Assembly: GCA_038064395.1 (NCBI GenBank)
Contig: JBBTTE010000001.1
Coordinates: 5,205-69,204, forward strand
DNA length: 64,000 nt
From: JBBTTE01 sp038064395
GTDB lineage: Bacteria > Patescibacteriota > Saccharimonadia > Saccharimonadales > UBA4665
Direction of reading: 5' to 3'
The notes under the pieces are model-generated. The model did no database searches. It saw only the letters and a list, made by a program, of their open reading frames with translations, and was not told the DNA's origin. A program made the position numbers and the translations under genes. Within the stretch, counting starts at the first letter, position 1. Each line of letters opens with the position of its first letter. This document shows positions 1 to 8,607 of this stretch, piece after piece.

Positions 1-592
1 GCGCCAGACGCCAGCCAATTCCCCAAATATCCTTGATCGGCGTCTTCTCTAGGTAGACTTCCCTGTCCTGCGGCGACTGGTCGAACAGATCCTCTACCCC
101 GCCCGACTCGGGGTTCTTCTTGGCGTGCTCACTGGCTAGCTTGGCCAGAGTCTTGGTCGGAGCAATACCAAGAGAGGTTGGAATGCCGATTTCTCTCAGC
201 AGTCGCTGGCGTGCCACCCTGCCCCACCGGTGATAATCATCTATATCCAGCTCATGTAGATCGAGGAAGGACTCATCAACCGAGTAGATCTCAGTTCGCG
301 GCGTAATCTCCGTCAGAACAGATGTAATACGCTGCGAAATGTCACCGTACAGCTCGAAGTTAGCGCTGAACTGCACTACACCCTGCTGTTTGAACTGGTC
401 ACGGAACTTGAAGGCTGGTGCTGCCATCGGGATGCCAAGCGCCTTGGCCTCATTGCTACGCGATATAACGCAGCCATCGTTGCTACTAAGCACCACCACA
501 GGTCTGCCCACCAACCTAGACTGGAATAGCCGCTCGCAGCTCACGAAGAAGTTATTACAGTCGATCAGGGCGAAGACTGGCGGCCGGCTCAT
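1..592 (-). CDS. umuC: UmuC-like Y-family DNA polymerase, 3' part outside the window
   Basis: This is the catalytic subunit of a Pol V type translesion polymerase. The N-terminal ~197 residues are visible. They start FALIDCNNFFVSCER, the palm motif carrying the first metal-binding Asp, and include YSVDESFLDL, the second acidic metal motif. GIPTSLGIAPTKTLAKLAS is the typical UmuC helix, and the helix-hairpin-helix start (IKDIWGIGWRLA) follows. The start codon overlaps the stop of the umuD-like gene as ATGA, so the two are translationally coupled. The C-terminal little-finger domain lies beyond the left edge. The family assignment is firm; activity together with the altered UmuD partner is inference. 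Confidence 0.93.
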   Translation of the reverse strand, partial: MSRPPVFALIDCNNFFVSCERLFQSRLVGRPVVVLSSNDGCVISRSNEAKALGIPMAAPAFKFRDQFKQQGVVQFSANFELYGDISQRITSVLTEITPRTEIYSVDESFLDLHELDIDDYHRWGRVARQRLLREIGIPTSLGIAPTKTLAKLASEHAKKNPESGGVEDLFDQSPQDREVYLEKTPIKDIWGIGWRLA

Positions 593-924
593 GGTCGGTA
601 CTGATGAATTACAGAGGTCACGACGCCCCAGAGCTGATCCTCTGGCCCGAGGTGGTTGTATCGGCAGATCGTCGAGCCCTCTACCCGCCACGCCACCACT
701 AGATCAGTATCGTTTGGCTTAGCGGCGCGGTCGATAACCGCCACATCACCATCATAGATGCCTTGGTCAGTCAGCGAGTGTCCAGCTAGTCGGAACAGAT
801 AGGTACTGCTCGGTCGCTTGACCAGTAATTGATTGATGTCTAGTGACAGGCGTTGTCCCTGTCCTCTATGATCTAGCGCTGGGTTGGGAAAACCAGTGTG
901 TACTGATACTCCATCGTCTTTCAT
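589..924 (-). CDS. UmuD-like S24 peptidase-fold protein lacking the catalytic Lys
   Basis: This 111-residue protein is the partner expected for UmuC in an SOS mutagenesis operon. TGFPNPA matches the UmuD self-cleavage neighbourhood (Gly-Phe), and INQLLVKRPSSTYLFRLAGHS matches the UmuD core with the nucleophile Ser at residue 50. Where E. coli UmuD has T-V-K-K (Lys97 of the Ser-Lys dyad), this protein reads T-I-C-R, putting Cys87 at the Lys position. It also lacks about 15 residues that follow this site in UmuD. Self-cleavage is therefore doubtful, and it may be a constitutively short UmuD' equivalent. It overlaps the preceding small ORF and umuC by 4 nt each. Confidence 0.85.
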   Translation of the reverse strand: MKDDGVSVHTGFPNPALDHRGQGQRLSLDINQLLVKRPSSTYLFRLAGHSLTDQGIYDGDVAVIDRAAKPNDTDLVVAWRVEGSTICRYNHLGPEDQLWGVVTSVIHQYRP

Positions 925-1094
925 GATCCGGCCTTAACGCCAACTAGTGTCCATTGGTCATATACGAAAGTGTATTCTTGACCGTCTAGAGTCATCCGCT
1001 TCGGGTAACTTTCTAGTGTTTTGCCGTTAGGATTGTTGCGGAAGTAAACGGCGGTTATTTCAATATTCTGGTCTGCGAAGTTAGTAGTTTCCAT
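921..1094 (-). CDS. Small 57-residue protein, first gene of the umuD-umuC operon
   Basis: The ORF runs from METTNFADQN to VGVKAGS and stops in a TGA that overlaps the umuD-like start as ATGA. An AGGAG ribosome-binding site lies 9 nt before its ATG. The strong Shine-Dalgarno and the exact coupling to umuD argue that it is a real gene. I do not recognise the family. It has no membrane segment and is mostly polar (ITAVYFRNNPNGKTLESYPKR), a possible small beta domain. Its position suggests a role in, or control of, translesion synthesis; that is inference. Confidence 0.65.
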   Translation of the reverse strand: METTNFADQNIEITAVYFRNNPNGKTLESYPKRMTLDGQEYTFVYDQWTLVGVKAGS

Positions 1095-1111
1095 AGTTCA
1101 AAGCTCCTGTA

Positions 1112-1124
1112 CGACCCCTGTTCG
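1112..1124 (-). promoter_or_regulatory. Weak LexA-like half-palindrome in the SOS operon leader
   Basis: On the plus strand this reads as one good GTTC half-site (1120-1123) and a poor partner CGAC four bases away, compared with the GAAC-N4-GTTC box of many LexA proteins. It sits 18-30 bp upstream of the first gene's start. The match is only partial and no LexA gene is in the window, so this is a weak candidate operator. Confidence 0.2.
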
Positions 1125-1376
1125 GGTATCGGTTTTTAATAATATAAGAGAGACTGGCGATCGATAGCGATGTCAGTGAACGGGTTTGATTTGGAGCTTA
1201 CAGCGAGGTTCGCGTTACCGTTCTAAGGCTTACCGTTTAGCTGTGAACTGAGATTGAAGTTTGGAGAGCAGGGACCGAAGTGTACCTTCCATGTAATAAG
1301 TCTGTGAAGTAAATGCTCGGCAAGTCCTCACATGGCTAATGATTATTATACTCCCTGCTGTCAAGAACGGTTACGC
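1125..1376. other. Intergenic region without a recognised gene
   Basis: This stretch lies between the SOS operon and the response regulator. The minus strand has an AT-rich tract (around 1130-1150) that could hold the -10 box of the SOS operon, but I see no clear -35. Only a 20-codon ORF is present. I see no tRNA or strong terminator hairpin. Confidence 0.4.
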
Positions 1377-1781
1377 TTACTTAACAGTGTCGAGGAAATC
1401 TGCCAATTGGTAAGGTGTCAGCTCGGCCTTGACGAGATAACCGTCGGCTTGGCTCTCTATGTCGGCACGGACGTCCTCACGCTGCTCTAGGTTGGTGGTG
1501 ATTATAATCTTGGACTTCAGTGGCGGCACGCGGGCTGGGTCGCGCAGGGCTCTCAGGATCTCGATACCTGAGAGATTGGGAATCATCAGATCCAGCAGAA
1601 TAATATCGTAGTTGTTAGTCTGGGCTTCCTTGAGGGCTTCTTGGCCGTCAGATCTGGTAGTTACTTGGTAGCCGTGCTTGCTTAAGGCTCGGGTGTATAG
1701 CTCGCTAATGAAATGCTCATCCTCGATGCATAGGACTGTTCGGCCGGTCGGTGGTTTGGGGTCTGTTGTCTGAGGTTCCAT
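1377..1781 (-). CDS. Stand-alone response regulator receiver protein
   Basis: A 134-residue CheY-like protein with only a receiver domain. It has the acidic pair Glu20-Asp21 (CIEDE), the phospho-acceptor Asp64 (ILLDLMIP), the switch Thr in IITTN and the conserved Lys in GYLVKAE. There is no DNA-binding output domain, so it probably acts by protein contact. It begins 18 bp after the histidine kinase stop, and the two are a natural pair. A TAGAGT hexamer 6 nt before the ATG could be an internal leaderless promoter. The LLDLMIPNLSGIEIL segment is typical of receiver domains. Confidence 0.93.
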   Translation of the reverse strand: MEPQTTDPKPPTGRTVLCIEDEHFISELYTRALSKHGYQVTTRSDGQEALKEAQTNNYDIILLDLMIPNLSGIEILRALRDPARVPPLKSKIIITTNLEQREDVRADIESQADGYLVKAELTPYQLADFLDTVK

Positions 1782-1799
1782 ATCAATACTCTATCATCT

Positions 1800-3338
1800 T
1801 TAACGCCTGTAGAGTGAGTGGTTCTTGATCCAGCCGTGAGCGCCGCGGACGATTTCTGAGTCATTAGGTCGTTGATTCTTGGTGAGCATGTCATAAGGCA
1901 TGAGGGTGAAGCTGAAGGTGCTGCCCTCGCCTTCCTTACTATTGACCGACATGCTGCCGCCGTGGGCTGCCACAATCGCCTTGCTAAGGTAGAGACCAAG
2001 GCCAGTGCCGCCGATCTGGGCACGGTTGCGGTGGTCACGGTAGAACTTACTGAATAGATTAGGCAGAATGCTGCTCGATATACCAAGGCCAAAGTCCTGA
2101 ATTGATGTCTCGATCAGACCTTCCTTGTTGAGGAAAGTCTTGATCTCGATAGTCTTGCTGGTGCCGCTGTACTTAATGGCGTTATCGATTAGGTTGTTGA
2201 TGACTTCGCGGATGCTCAGGCGGTCGACGGCAACCGGCGGTAAGTCTTTGGCAATGCTGCACTTCAGGCTGATGTCGCGGACCTTAGCCCGCAGGCTGAG
2301 CATTTCGATAGAGCTCTTGAGGGTTTCGCTCCAGTCTTCAGAGTGCAGCTTGAGCTCTAGCTGGTCGTTATCGATTCTAGCGACGTTGAGAATGTTATTA
2401 ACAAAGGCTGTTAACTGCTCGGCTTGGGCGTGCATCTTCTGCATGAAGCCCTTGAGCTCGGGATCAGTGATGTCCTTGCCTAGTTCGTCCTCGAAGACCT
2501 CTATATAGCCCCTGAGCAGCGTCAGAGGGGTTCTGAGCTCGTGAACACTCAGAGCAATGAAGCTAACGGCTTGGTCATCCTGACTGTACTCCTTGGTGTG
2601 GTCGAACAGTACTAGCATCGTCTCGTTGTGCTCGGGGTTGCCCCTGTTGTAATAGGCGGCGAGGTCGAACAGTCTGGATGGGTGGTCATCGCGGACATTG
2701 AGCCTTACTCGCTCCCAGCTCGATGCGGCGGTGGCGCTGCTGACCTTGGAAGTCTTGAGCCACTTGTCGAAGGTCTCATCACTTGGGAAAGACATGTCCA
2801 GCACCATGTAGACATTGCGGCCAATCATCTCCTCGGCAGCGATGCCGATATAGGCTGCTGCGGCTTGGTTGGCAAAGCGAATGGTCTCTGTTTCGTCGAG
2901 GATTACTAGGGGTAGTGGCAGGCTCTGAGCTATGAAGTTGTGGCGCAGATCGCCGGCCATCAGCTGCATTTCGGTTTGGGCTTGGCTGGCGACATTTACT
3001 AGTTGATAGAGTTGGGATATTAGGCTGTCGACTAGTTCTTGGCCTAGCTTGATATCTTCGATTCTTGGTGCAGCCACGCCATGTTCATCCGGACTGAGGT
3101 GCAGAATAGTTTGCCAGAGGGCTTGGATTGGCTGCATCAGTAGCTTGGTGACTATTCCGATACTCAGCAAGGCGACTATTCCACTTAGCACCAAGGCCAA
3201 CGCCATGCAGACAACATTCCCTAGCTCGGTAAGTTCTTGCAGAGCGCCAAATATCAATATGGCCACGACGTTTTGAATTACTACGAGGCGCAGAAGGTGC
3301 AGTCTGACCTGCCCCCTGAGTTGATCTAGTCTGTCCAT
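1800..3338 (-). CDS. Membrane sensor histidine kinase with PAS domain
   Basis: A 512-residue kinase. Two membrane helices lie at about residues 17-39 and 43-67 with almost no external loop, so the signal is probably sensed in the membrane or cytosol. A coiled linker leads to a PAS domain (~140-250). HisKA carries His266 in SVHELRTPL. The HATPase domain has the N-box around NNLIDNAIKYS (381-391), G1 DFGLGI (415-420) and G2 GGTGLGL (443-449). It starts 6 bp after the DUF3048 gene and precedes its likely partner receiver protein. The ligand is unknown. Confidence 0.95.
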   Translation of the reverse strand: MDRLDQLRGQVRLHLLRLVVIQNVVAILIFGALQELTELGNVVCMALALVLSGIVALLSIGIVTKLLMQPIQALWQTILHLSPDEHGVAAPRIEDIKLGQELVDSLISQLYQLVNVASQAQTEMQLMAGDLRHNFIAQSLPLPLVILDETETIRFANQAAAAYIGIAAEEMIGRNVYMVLDMSFPSDETFDKWLKTSKVSSATAASSWERVRLNVRDDHPSRLFDLAAYYNRGNPEHNETMLVLFDHTKEYSQDDQAVSFIALSVHELRTPLTLLRGYIEVFEDELGKDITDPELKGFMQKMHAQAEQLTAFVNNILNVARIDNDQLELKLHSEDWSETLKSSIEMLSLRAKVRDISLKCSIAKDLPPVAVDRLSIREVINNLIDNAIKYSGTSKTIEIKTFLNKEGLIETSIQDFGLGISSSILPNLFSKFYRDHRNRAQIGGTGLGLYLSKAIVAAHGGSMSVNSKEGEGSTFSFTLMPYDMLTKNQRPNDSEIVRGAHGWIKNHSLYRR

Positions 3339-3344
3339 GGCTCT

Positions 3345-4529
3345 TTAAGGCGTGTAGCTTATCTTACTGGTGCTAGAAAGTGCAGTTACCCATGTCTGGC
3401 CGGGATTGAGTGTGATCGGCTTGCCTGCTGCATCGGCGAACACGAACTGACTCTTCTCAGATGCCTTAGTCCAAGTGCCGGTCACTACTATGCCATCTTG
3501 AAATATATAAACTGGCCCACTGCCAATAGTGGCGTAGTCGGAGTGGCCGTCGCTCTTAATGCCATAAGGAATGACAAGAGCTATGACAACGCTGGGACTG
3601 ATCTGGGTGCTGCCATTGGCGTCGATGTGTGGCCCGCCACCTTGGCTACGATCGTAAGTGTTTGACTCTTTCTTGTAGTCGTAGTGGACGTTGTATAGCG
3701 GGCCCGACAGTGCTAAATCAATCTTGGTTGGGTTGGGTTGTTTGGTTGGTGCGGCGGGCTTGCGACTGAAGCCAGTAAAGATGCTGCCAATATAGCCCTT
3801 GGAAGCCTCCAACTGATTGAGCGTTGCGATACTGCTATAAACATTGTGCGGTGCGGCACGACTAGATATGCGGTGGTAGGCGCCGCTATTAGCGAACTGA
3901 TCAAGATCTTTGACACCCCATGCTCTGATGTTGGCCAAGGCTTCTGGGCTACCACCGACATGGGCGTAGGCGGCATCAAAGCCGAGTGCCCATTGCACGT
4001 AGTAAGGTCGAGCGCTACGAATCGGGCCAATATCTGCTGGGGCGGTGTCTTGGAATAAGGCAAGGAAGCGAGTAATGCCACCTTCGGCGATGGCTTCGAA
4101 TACTACTCCTGCCTGACTAAGGCCAGACTGCGGCCTAGAGTCCAGACTATTCTCGATCATTACACCTGTAACAGTCCGAAGATTGACAGCTGGGTCGACT
4201 TGCAAGCCACTAAGCGTTGAGGCGACGGTCTTGGGTGGTGCGGGCTTGGCTACTCGCTTGGTTTGTTGGACGACTACGGCTTTTTTGGGCTGGTTCGTCA
4301 TTATGAACCCACCTGCTATTAGTCCTGCTAGAACCAATACGCCGACGATTATTAGCCATTGCTTCTTGCTTGGTGGCCAGTGAAGCTTGGGTTTTTGGCG
4401 CTGGCTTGAATCAACTTGCGGCGCTTGAAAGCCCGAAGCTGTTGGCGGGGTTTGTTCAGATAAATCTTTTGGTGTTTCGGCGGCTGCTACCTCATCGGGT
4501 GTACGAAAGCCGCCCACTGGGCTATCCAT
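3345..4529 (-). CDS. DUF3048 (YerB-like) membrane-anchored extracytoplasmic protein
   Basis: The 394-residue protein has a Pro/Gln-rich cytosolic N-terminus, one membrane helix at about residues 55-78 (WLIIVGVLVLAGLIAGGFIM) and a large exported part. VMIENSLDSRPQSGLSQAG and FQDTAPADIGPIRSARPYYV are the hallmark segments of DUF3048, the family of Bacillus YerB. Its biochemical role is not established; cell-envelope work is likely. Unlike YerB, it is anchored by a helix rather than a lipobox. It lies between gltX and the kinase in a minus-strand run and has its own TATAAT 7 nt before the ATG. Confidence 0.85.
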   Translation of the reverse strand: MDSPVGGFRTPDEVAAAETPKDLSEQTPPTASGFQAPQVDSSQRQKPKLHWPPSKKQWLIIVGVLVLAGLIAGGFIMTNQPKKAVVVQQTKRVAKPAPPKTVASTLSGLQVDPAVNLRTVTGVMIENSLDSRPQSGLSQAGVVFEAIAEGGITRFLALFQDTAPADIGPIRSARPYYVQWALGFDAAYAHVGGSPEALANIRAWGVKDLDQFANSGAYHRISSRAAPHNVYSSIATLNQLEASKGYIGSIFTGFSRKPAAPTKQPNPTKIDLALSGPLYNVHYDYKKESNTYDRSQGGGPHIDANGSTQISPSVVIALVIPYGIKSDGHSDYATIGSGPVYIFQDGIVVTGTWTKASEKSQFVFADAAGKPITLNPGQTWVTALSSTSKISYTP

Positions 4530-4536
4530 GGGGCTT

Positions 4537-4542
4537 ATTATA
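4537..4542 (-). promoter_or_regulatory. -10 box TATAAT, 7 nt before the DUF3048 gene start
   Basis: A perfect TATAAT ends 7 nt upstream of the ATG at 4529, so transcription would begin at or next to the start codon (leaderless). No Shine-Dalgarno is present. Confidence 0.6.
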
Positions 4543-4568
4543 ACAACGCTTAAGCTAATTCGCCAGTG

Positions 4569-5999
4569 TTATTGTAGAGAAGCCAAATGGCTTTCAAGTC
4601 TTTGCAGGCTGCGCTCCTTGCCGAGTACGGCTAAGGTGTCGGCTAGGCTGGGGCTGGCTGGGGCTTGAGTGGTAGCTATACGGATCAGGCTGAAGAGGAC
4701 GGCTGGCTTCTGACCTGAGGCTTCGAGCAACTTATTGAGGCGTTCGGTCAGGTCTTCTACTGAGAAGTCGCTGGCTTCTAGCGTCTCATTGGCCTGCTCT
4801 AGTAGGTTCTTGATTTCGTCTTGGGTGAGCTTCTTGAGTTGCTTGTGACTGCTAATTAGTTCGGGGTTAACTGGCAAGTCAACGAAGAAGAACTTAGTCA
4901 GATCAGGTAGCTCAGCGAAGAACTTGAGACGTTCCTGAACGAGGCCTAGCACCTGTTTCTTATAGCTATCGTCGTATTCGTTTGATTCTGGCGGCCAGTA
5001 AGCTTCCACCTTGGCGTACAGGTCGTCAAGCGACAACTCTCTTATATAATGGCCGTTCATCCAGTTGAGGCGTCGTTCGTCGAAGTGGGCACCGCTGCGC
5101 CCTACCCTGTCTAGGCTAAACTTGGCGATAAGCTCGTCTCGGCTGAAGATCTCTTGCTCGGTGCCGTCATTCCAGCCGAGGCTAGCTATGAAGTTAACGA
5201 GTGCATCGACTAGGAAGCCTTCGCGAGTGTAGTCCAAGACGTCCTTGGCACCGTCACGCTTGCTTAGCTTCTTGTTGCCGTCAGCTCCTAGAATATGAGG
5301 CATGGTTGCCATAATCGGCGGTTCAATCTCAAGGGCTTCGTACAGGTTGAGATAATTAGGTACGCTGGCAATAAACTCCTGACCCCTGATTACGTGAGTA
5401 ATTTCCATCTCGTGGTCGTCAACAATATGGGCGAAGTTGTAAGTTGGGAAACCGTCTGACTTAATAAGTATGAAGTCATCAATGACCTCTGATCCGGTAC
5501 TGAGATCGCCCATGACTTTGTCGTGCCACTGATAAGCCTTGGGTTCGGACTTGAATCTAAGCGGTTGGCTGCCGTCCCACTCTGGTGGATTCTCTGGTCG
5601 ATGATTACGGTACAAGAAAGGCTTCTTGGCAGCTTGGGCCTCTTCGCGAAAGGCTTGAACCTCGGCTTGGCTGTAAGGATCGGCGTATGCTCTACCACTG
5701 GCTACTAGCTTCTGAGCCCACTGCTTGTAGATGTCTAGCCGCTCGCTCTGAGTATACGGGGCAAATGGCCCGCCGATGTCCGGCCCTTCGTCATAATCCA
5801 GCCCGAGCTCGTGTAGGCTGTCTATCAAATGCTGACGCGCACCTTCTACTTCGCGACTCTGATCGGTGTCCTCGAACCTTAGAACAAACTTGCCGCCAGC
5901 CTGCTTAGCGACTAGCCAAGCGAACAGCGCCGTACGAATTCCGCCAACATGCAAAAAGCCAGTTGGACTAGGGGCAAAACGAGTTCGGACGGGTTTCAT
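4569..5999 (-). CDS. gltX: Glutamyl-tRNA synthetase
   Basis: A class I aminoacyl-tRNA synthetase charging tRNA-Glu (possibly also tRNA-Gln). RTRFAPSPTGFLHVGG contains the HIGH-type signature, and KLSKRDGA is the KMSKS-type loop. The length (476 residues) matches bacterial GltX. I chose the second Met (MKPVRTRFAPSP) because a perfect TATAAT overlaps the upstream ATG at 6008 and ends 7 nt before 5999, the leaderless spacing seen elsewhere here, and because GltX proteins normally begin this close to the motif. The C-terminal helical anticodon-binding domain is complete. Whether tRNA-Gln is mischarged cannot be judged. Confidence 0.96.
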   Translation of the reverse strand: MKPVRTRFAPSPTGFLHVGGIRTALFAWLVAKQAGGKFVLRFEDTDQSREVEGARQHLIDSLHELGLDYDEGPDIGGPFAPYTQSERLDIYKQWAQKLVASGRAYADPYSQAEVQAFREEAQAAKKPFLYRNHRPENPPEWDGSQPLRFKSEPKAYQWHDKVMGDLSTGSEVIDDFILIKSDGFPTYNFAHIVDDHEMEITHVIRGQEFIASVPNYLNLYEALEIEPPIMATMPHILGADGNKKLSKRDGAKDVLDYTREGFLVDALVNFIASLGWNDGTEQEIFSRDELIAKFSLDRVGRSGAHFDERRLNWMNGHYIRELSLDDLYAKVEAYWPPESNEYDDSYKKQVLGLVQERLKFFAELPDLTKFFFVDLPVNPELISSHKQLKKLTQDEIKNLLEQANETLEASDFSVEDLTERLNKLLEASGQKPAVLFSLIRIATTQAPASPSLADTLAVLGKERSLQRLESHLASLQ

Positions 6000-6006
6000 T
6001 AGACTC

Positions 6007-6012
6007 ATTATA
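6007..6012 (-). promoter_or_regulatory. -10 box TATAAT 7 nt before gltX start
   Basis: A perfect TATAAT that overlaps the alternative upstream ATG. It favours the start at 5999 and a leaderless transcript. Confidence 0.6.
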
Positions 6013-6035
6013 GGAGAAAACTACTTACAGGGGAA

Positions 6036-7028
6036 TTACAGCGAACTGGCAAGATCAACTAATTGGCGGTCGCTAAGTGATCCGTTGGACTGGATTTGAT
6101 ACCAAATACCACCGTTGACCCATGTTGCATTATGCTCACCGTATATATAAACGGTTCGGCCGTTGGCTTCAGCCGTTTGATAATTGGCGTCAGCGGGCGC
6201 TACGAAGCTATCTCGGAGCGCTTGGCTGTCCCACGATGTTTGCTTCTGGGTTATGGTGTAGTTTCGCTGGTCGCTATTGCTGTTGAACTGGGTAGCTACA
6301 ACACCGTCGCTGTAGTTAACTTTGCCCATGCTGTAGCCAGCTGGACGATACTCAGGTAGTGCGGCATCGAAGCCTGCTTTGGCCGAAGCCATTTGGAGGC
6401 GGGCATTTGGTAAGTTCTGAGTCGTAACAATACCGAGAACACCTATTGCTAGAACCATTGCGCCTGCGATGCCAGCTGTTCGTTTGGCGCGACTGTGCTT
6501 AGGCTGCTTCTTGTGTTTCTGCTCGTGGCCTGTGGCGTTCTCGAGTGCCCTTTCTAGCAGTTCGTCCTGAGCGGATTTCTTGTGAGCAATTGGCTCGTCA
6601 GCTGGCTTATCTGCAACTTCAACAAAAGGCTTGGTGGATACGGTCGCTCCGAAGCGGCTGATTAGCTGGCTCTTGTGAACTTTCTTGGCATGTTGCAGGC
6701 GCTTGGTGTCGAGTCGATCAATTGACTTGCTAATGGTGATTTCGGCGACTGGTAGCTTGGCTGGTGATTCGGTATGACCTTGAGCGCGTAGCTTGGAGGT
6801 CTTGGCTGTCTGAGAAGGTTTCTTAACAGCGTGACGCATCAGCGTCTGGGATGGGGCTGGCTGGTGGACTTTGGCGTGAGCTGGCTTGCGGGATGAATGC
6901 TTGACGCCGTCGACTGAGCGCCTGCTAGGACTGGGTTTGGTGGTCTTAGCTGGGGCGTCTAACAGATTGCCAGTCGTGGCATCGTAGCGTTTCCCGTTGA
7001 TTTCGATAATATTGTTGGTTTTGCGCAC
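6036..7028 (-). CDS. Single-pass membrane protein with long basic N-terminus, unknown function
   Basis: A 330-residue protein beginning with a GTG codon. Residues 1-180 are rich in Lys, Ser, Pro and His and look disordered. One membrane helix follows at about residues 185-205 (AGIAGAMVLAIGVLGIVTTQ), then an exported domain of ~120 residues ending IWYQIQSNGSLSDRQLVDLASSL. The exported part (YSMGKVNYSDGVVATQFNS) resembles the DUF4367-type fold found in bacterial envelope and anti-sigma-like proteins, but I cannot confirm this. It lies just upstream of gltX and is divergent from the PEGA gene. Confidence 0.75.
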   Translation of the reverse strand: MRKTNNIIEINGKRYDATTGNLLDAPAKTTKPSPSRRSVDGVKHSSRKPAHAKVHQPAPSQTLMRHAVKKPSQTAKTSKLRAQGHTESPAKLPVAEITISKSIDRLDTKRLQHAKKVHKSQLISRFGATVSTKPFVEVADKPADEPIAHKKSAQDELLERALENATGHEQKHKKQPKHSRAKRTAGIAGAMVLAIGVLGIVTTQNLPNARLQMASAKAGFDAALPEYRPAGYSMGKVNYSDGVVATQFNSNSDQRNYTITQKQTSWDSQALRDSFVAPADANYQTAEANGRTVYIYGEHNATWVNGGIWYQIQSNGSLSDRQLVDLASSL

Positions 7029-7126
7029 GTATCTACCTGTCGCGTAGCTTAAGCGATATTACACTCATCTTAAACCCTCTTGTGAATAGAGGCAAGTGTA
7101 GTTCATACTATTACTACTAATTAAAT

Positions 7127-8605
7127 ATGGATTACCTAGACCCCAAAAAGCAGCTCAGGCACAATATCACCCTATTTGTAGGTTATGTTTGCATTGCGAT
7201 TGCGATTGCGATTGCGACGATCATTCTACTGTATCAAGCCTATGGCTTCGGTCTCGGTAAGAACGGTACGGTTATCCAGAACGGTCTGACCTTCTTCTCC
7301 AGTCATCCTCAGCCCGCTAAGATATACGTTAATAATCAGTTGAAGCCTGTGGTGACTAATACTAGGCTAGTGTTGCCTGCTGGGATTTATGACATTAAGT
7401 TAGCGCGTGACGGTTACCGTGACTGGCAACGCAAGATTGAGCTTGATGGCGGTAGTGTTGAGCACTTCGACTATCCTTTCCTGATACCCAAAGACCTAAC
7501 TAGTAAGAAGATTGCTGGCTTCGAAGCGGCGCCAGGTATCATGTCCCAAAGCCCCGATCATCGTTGGTTGGTTCTACAGAAATCAGGCACACTGACGGAC
7601 TTCGAGGTTTATGATCTTAAGAACCCAACCAAAGCCCCAATAGATATAGCTATGCCGAGCACTGTACTAACCAAGGCAGCTGCTAATGAGTCAATGGAGG
7701 CTGTTGAGTGGGCTGGCGATAACGAACATCTATTATTACAGCACAATTATGACGGCAAGCTGGAGTTTGTCATGCTCGACAGAACCAGTCCTGAGCAATC
7801 GATTAATATAAACGCCAGCCTGTCCATTAGCCCAACCAAGCTAACCCTTAATGATAAGAAATTCGACCGTTATTATCTATATGATTCCACTGCTCAAACT
7901 CTGACCACCGCGACGTCTGAGGAAGTCTCGAGCACTCCACTGTTGCAGAATGTACTGGCTTATCAGTCTTATGGTGATGATACAGTTCTCTACATCACGA
8001 ATGCCGACGCCCCAAGTGGCAAAGTGCTGGTTAAGCTACGCATCGGCGACAAGATCTCTACTCTACGAAGCTTCCCTGTCAGCGCCAGCTACCTACTAGA
8101 TTTAACTAAGTACAGTGGCGTTATGTACGTTGCTGTTGGCTCGGGTGACGGCAGCAAGGTATATATCTACAAAGATCCTGCTGGTCAGCTTGCTGAACGG
8201 CCTAAGCAAGCTGTTAGTCCTGTCCAGGTGCTACACGTGCCGCAGCCTAACTATCTGAGCTTTTCGGCCAGTGCTCAGTTCATCGTAGCTCAGAACGGTA
8301 GCCATTTCGGTGTCTATGACATTGAGAACGACAAAGGCTATAGCTATGTCTTGCCAGAAGCACTCGATGCACCGCAAACACATGCCACTTGGATGGACGG
8401 TAACCGTTTGACATTCGTCAGCGGCGGTAAGCAAAACATCATCGACTATGATAACTCAAACCGTCAAGCTCTAGTCAGTGCAGGTAGCCAATACTTGCCT
8501 GCCTTTGCCCCGAATTATAAGAATGTCTTCACGCTTGCGCCAAGTGCTACTGCTGGCCAGTTCGATCTGAACCAGACTTCGCTACTCACGCCTGCTGATC
8601 GTTAG
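7127..8605 (+). CDS. PEGA-domain membrane protein with beta-propeller-like exported region
   Basis: A 492-residue protein. A membrane helix (~residues 17-41) is encoded partly by a tandem ATTGCG hexamer tract that gives an Ile-Ala repeat. A PEGA domain follows (~60-115; VLPAGIYDIKLARDGYRDW), a fold typical of surface-layer and envelope proteins. Residues 130-490 contain repeated strand-rich segments (SPDHRWLVLQKSG, ASAQFIVAQNGSHFGVYD) like a WD/PQQ-type propeller. It probably faces the cell surface. It ends 2 bp before the convergent sortase gene. Function is unknown; the substrate could be a host-contact structure, but nothing in the sequence shows this. Confidence 0.85.
   Translation: MDYLDPKKQLRHNITLFVGYVCIAIAIAIATIILLYQAYGFGLGKNGTVIQNGLTFFSSHPQPAKIYVNNQLKPVVTNTRLVLPAGIYDIKLARDGYRDWQRKIELDGGSVEHFDYPFLIPKDLTSKKIAGFEAAPGIMSQSPDHRWLVLQKSGTLTDFEVYDLKNPTKAPIDIAMPSTVLTKAAANESMEAVEWAGDNEHLLLQHNYDGKLEFVMLDRTSPEQSININASLSISPTKLTLNDKKFDRYYLYDSTAQTLTTATSEEVSSTPLLQNVLAYQSYGDDTVLYITNADAPSGKVLVKLRIGDKISTLRSFPVSASYLLDLTKYSGVMYVAVGSGDGSKVYIYKDPAGQLAERPKQAVSPVQVLHVPQPNYLSFSASAQFIVAQNGSHFGVYDIENDKGYSYVLPEALDAPQTHATWMDGNRLTFVSGGKQNIIDYDNSNRQALVSAGSQYLPAFAPNYKNVFTLAPSATAGQFDLNQTSLLTPADR
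7193..7218 (+). repeat. Tandem hexanucleotide tract (ATTGCG)n
   Basis: Four ATTGCG units and a partial fifth, inside the membrane helix of the PEGA protein. Each unit adds Ile-Ala without changing frame, so slippage would change helix length by two residues. Confidence 0.8.
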
Positions 8606-8607
8606 AC

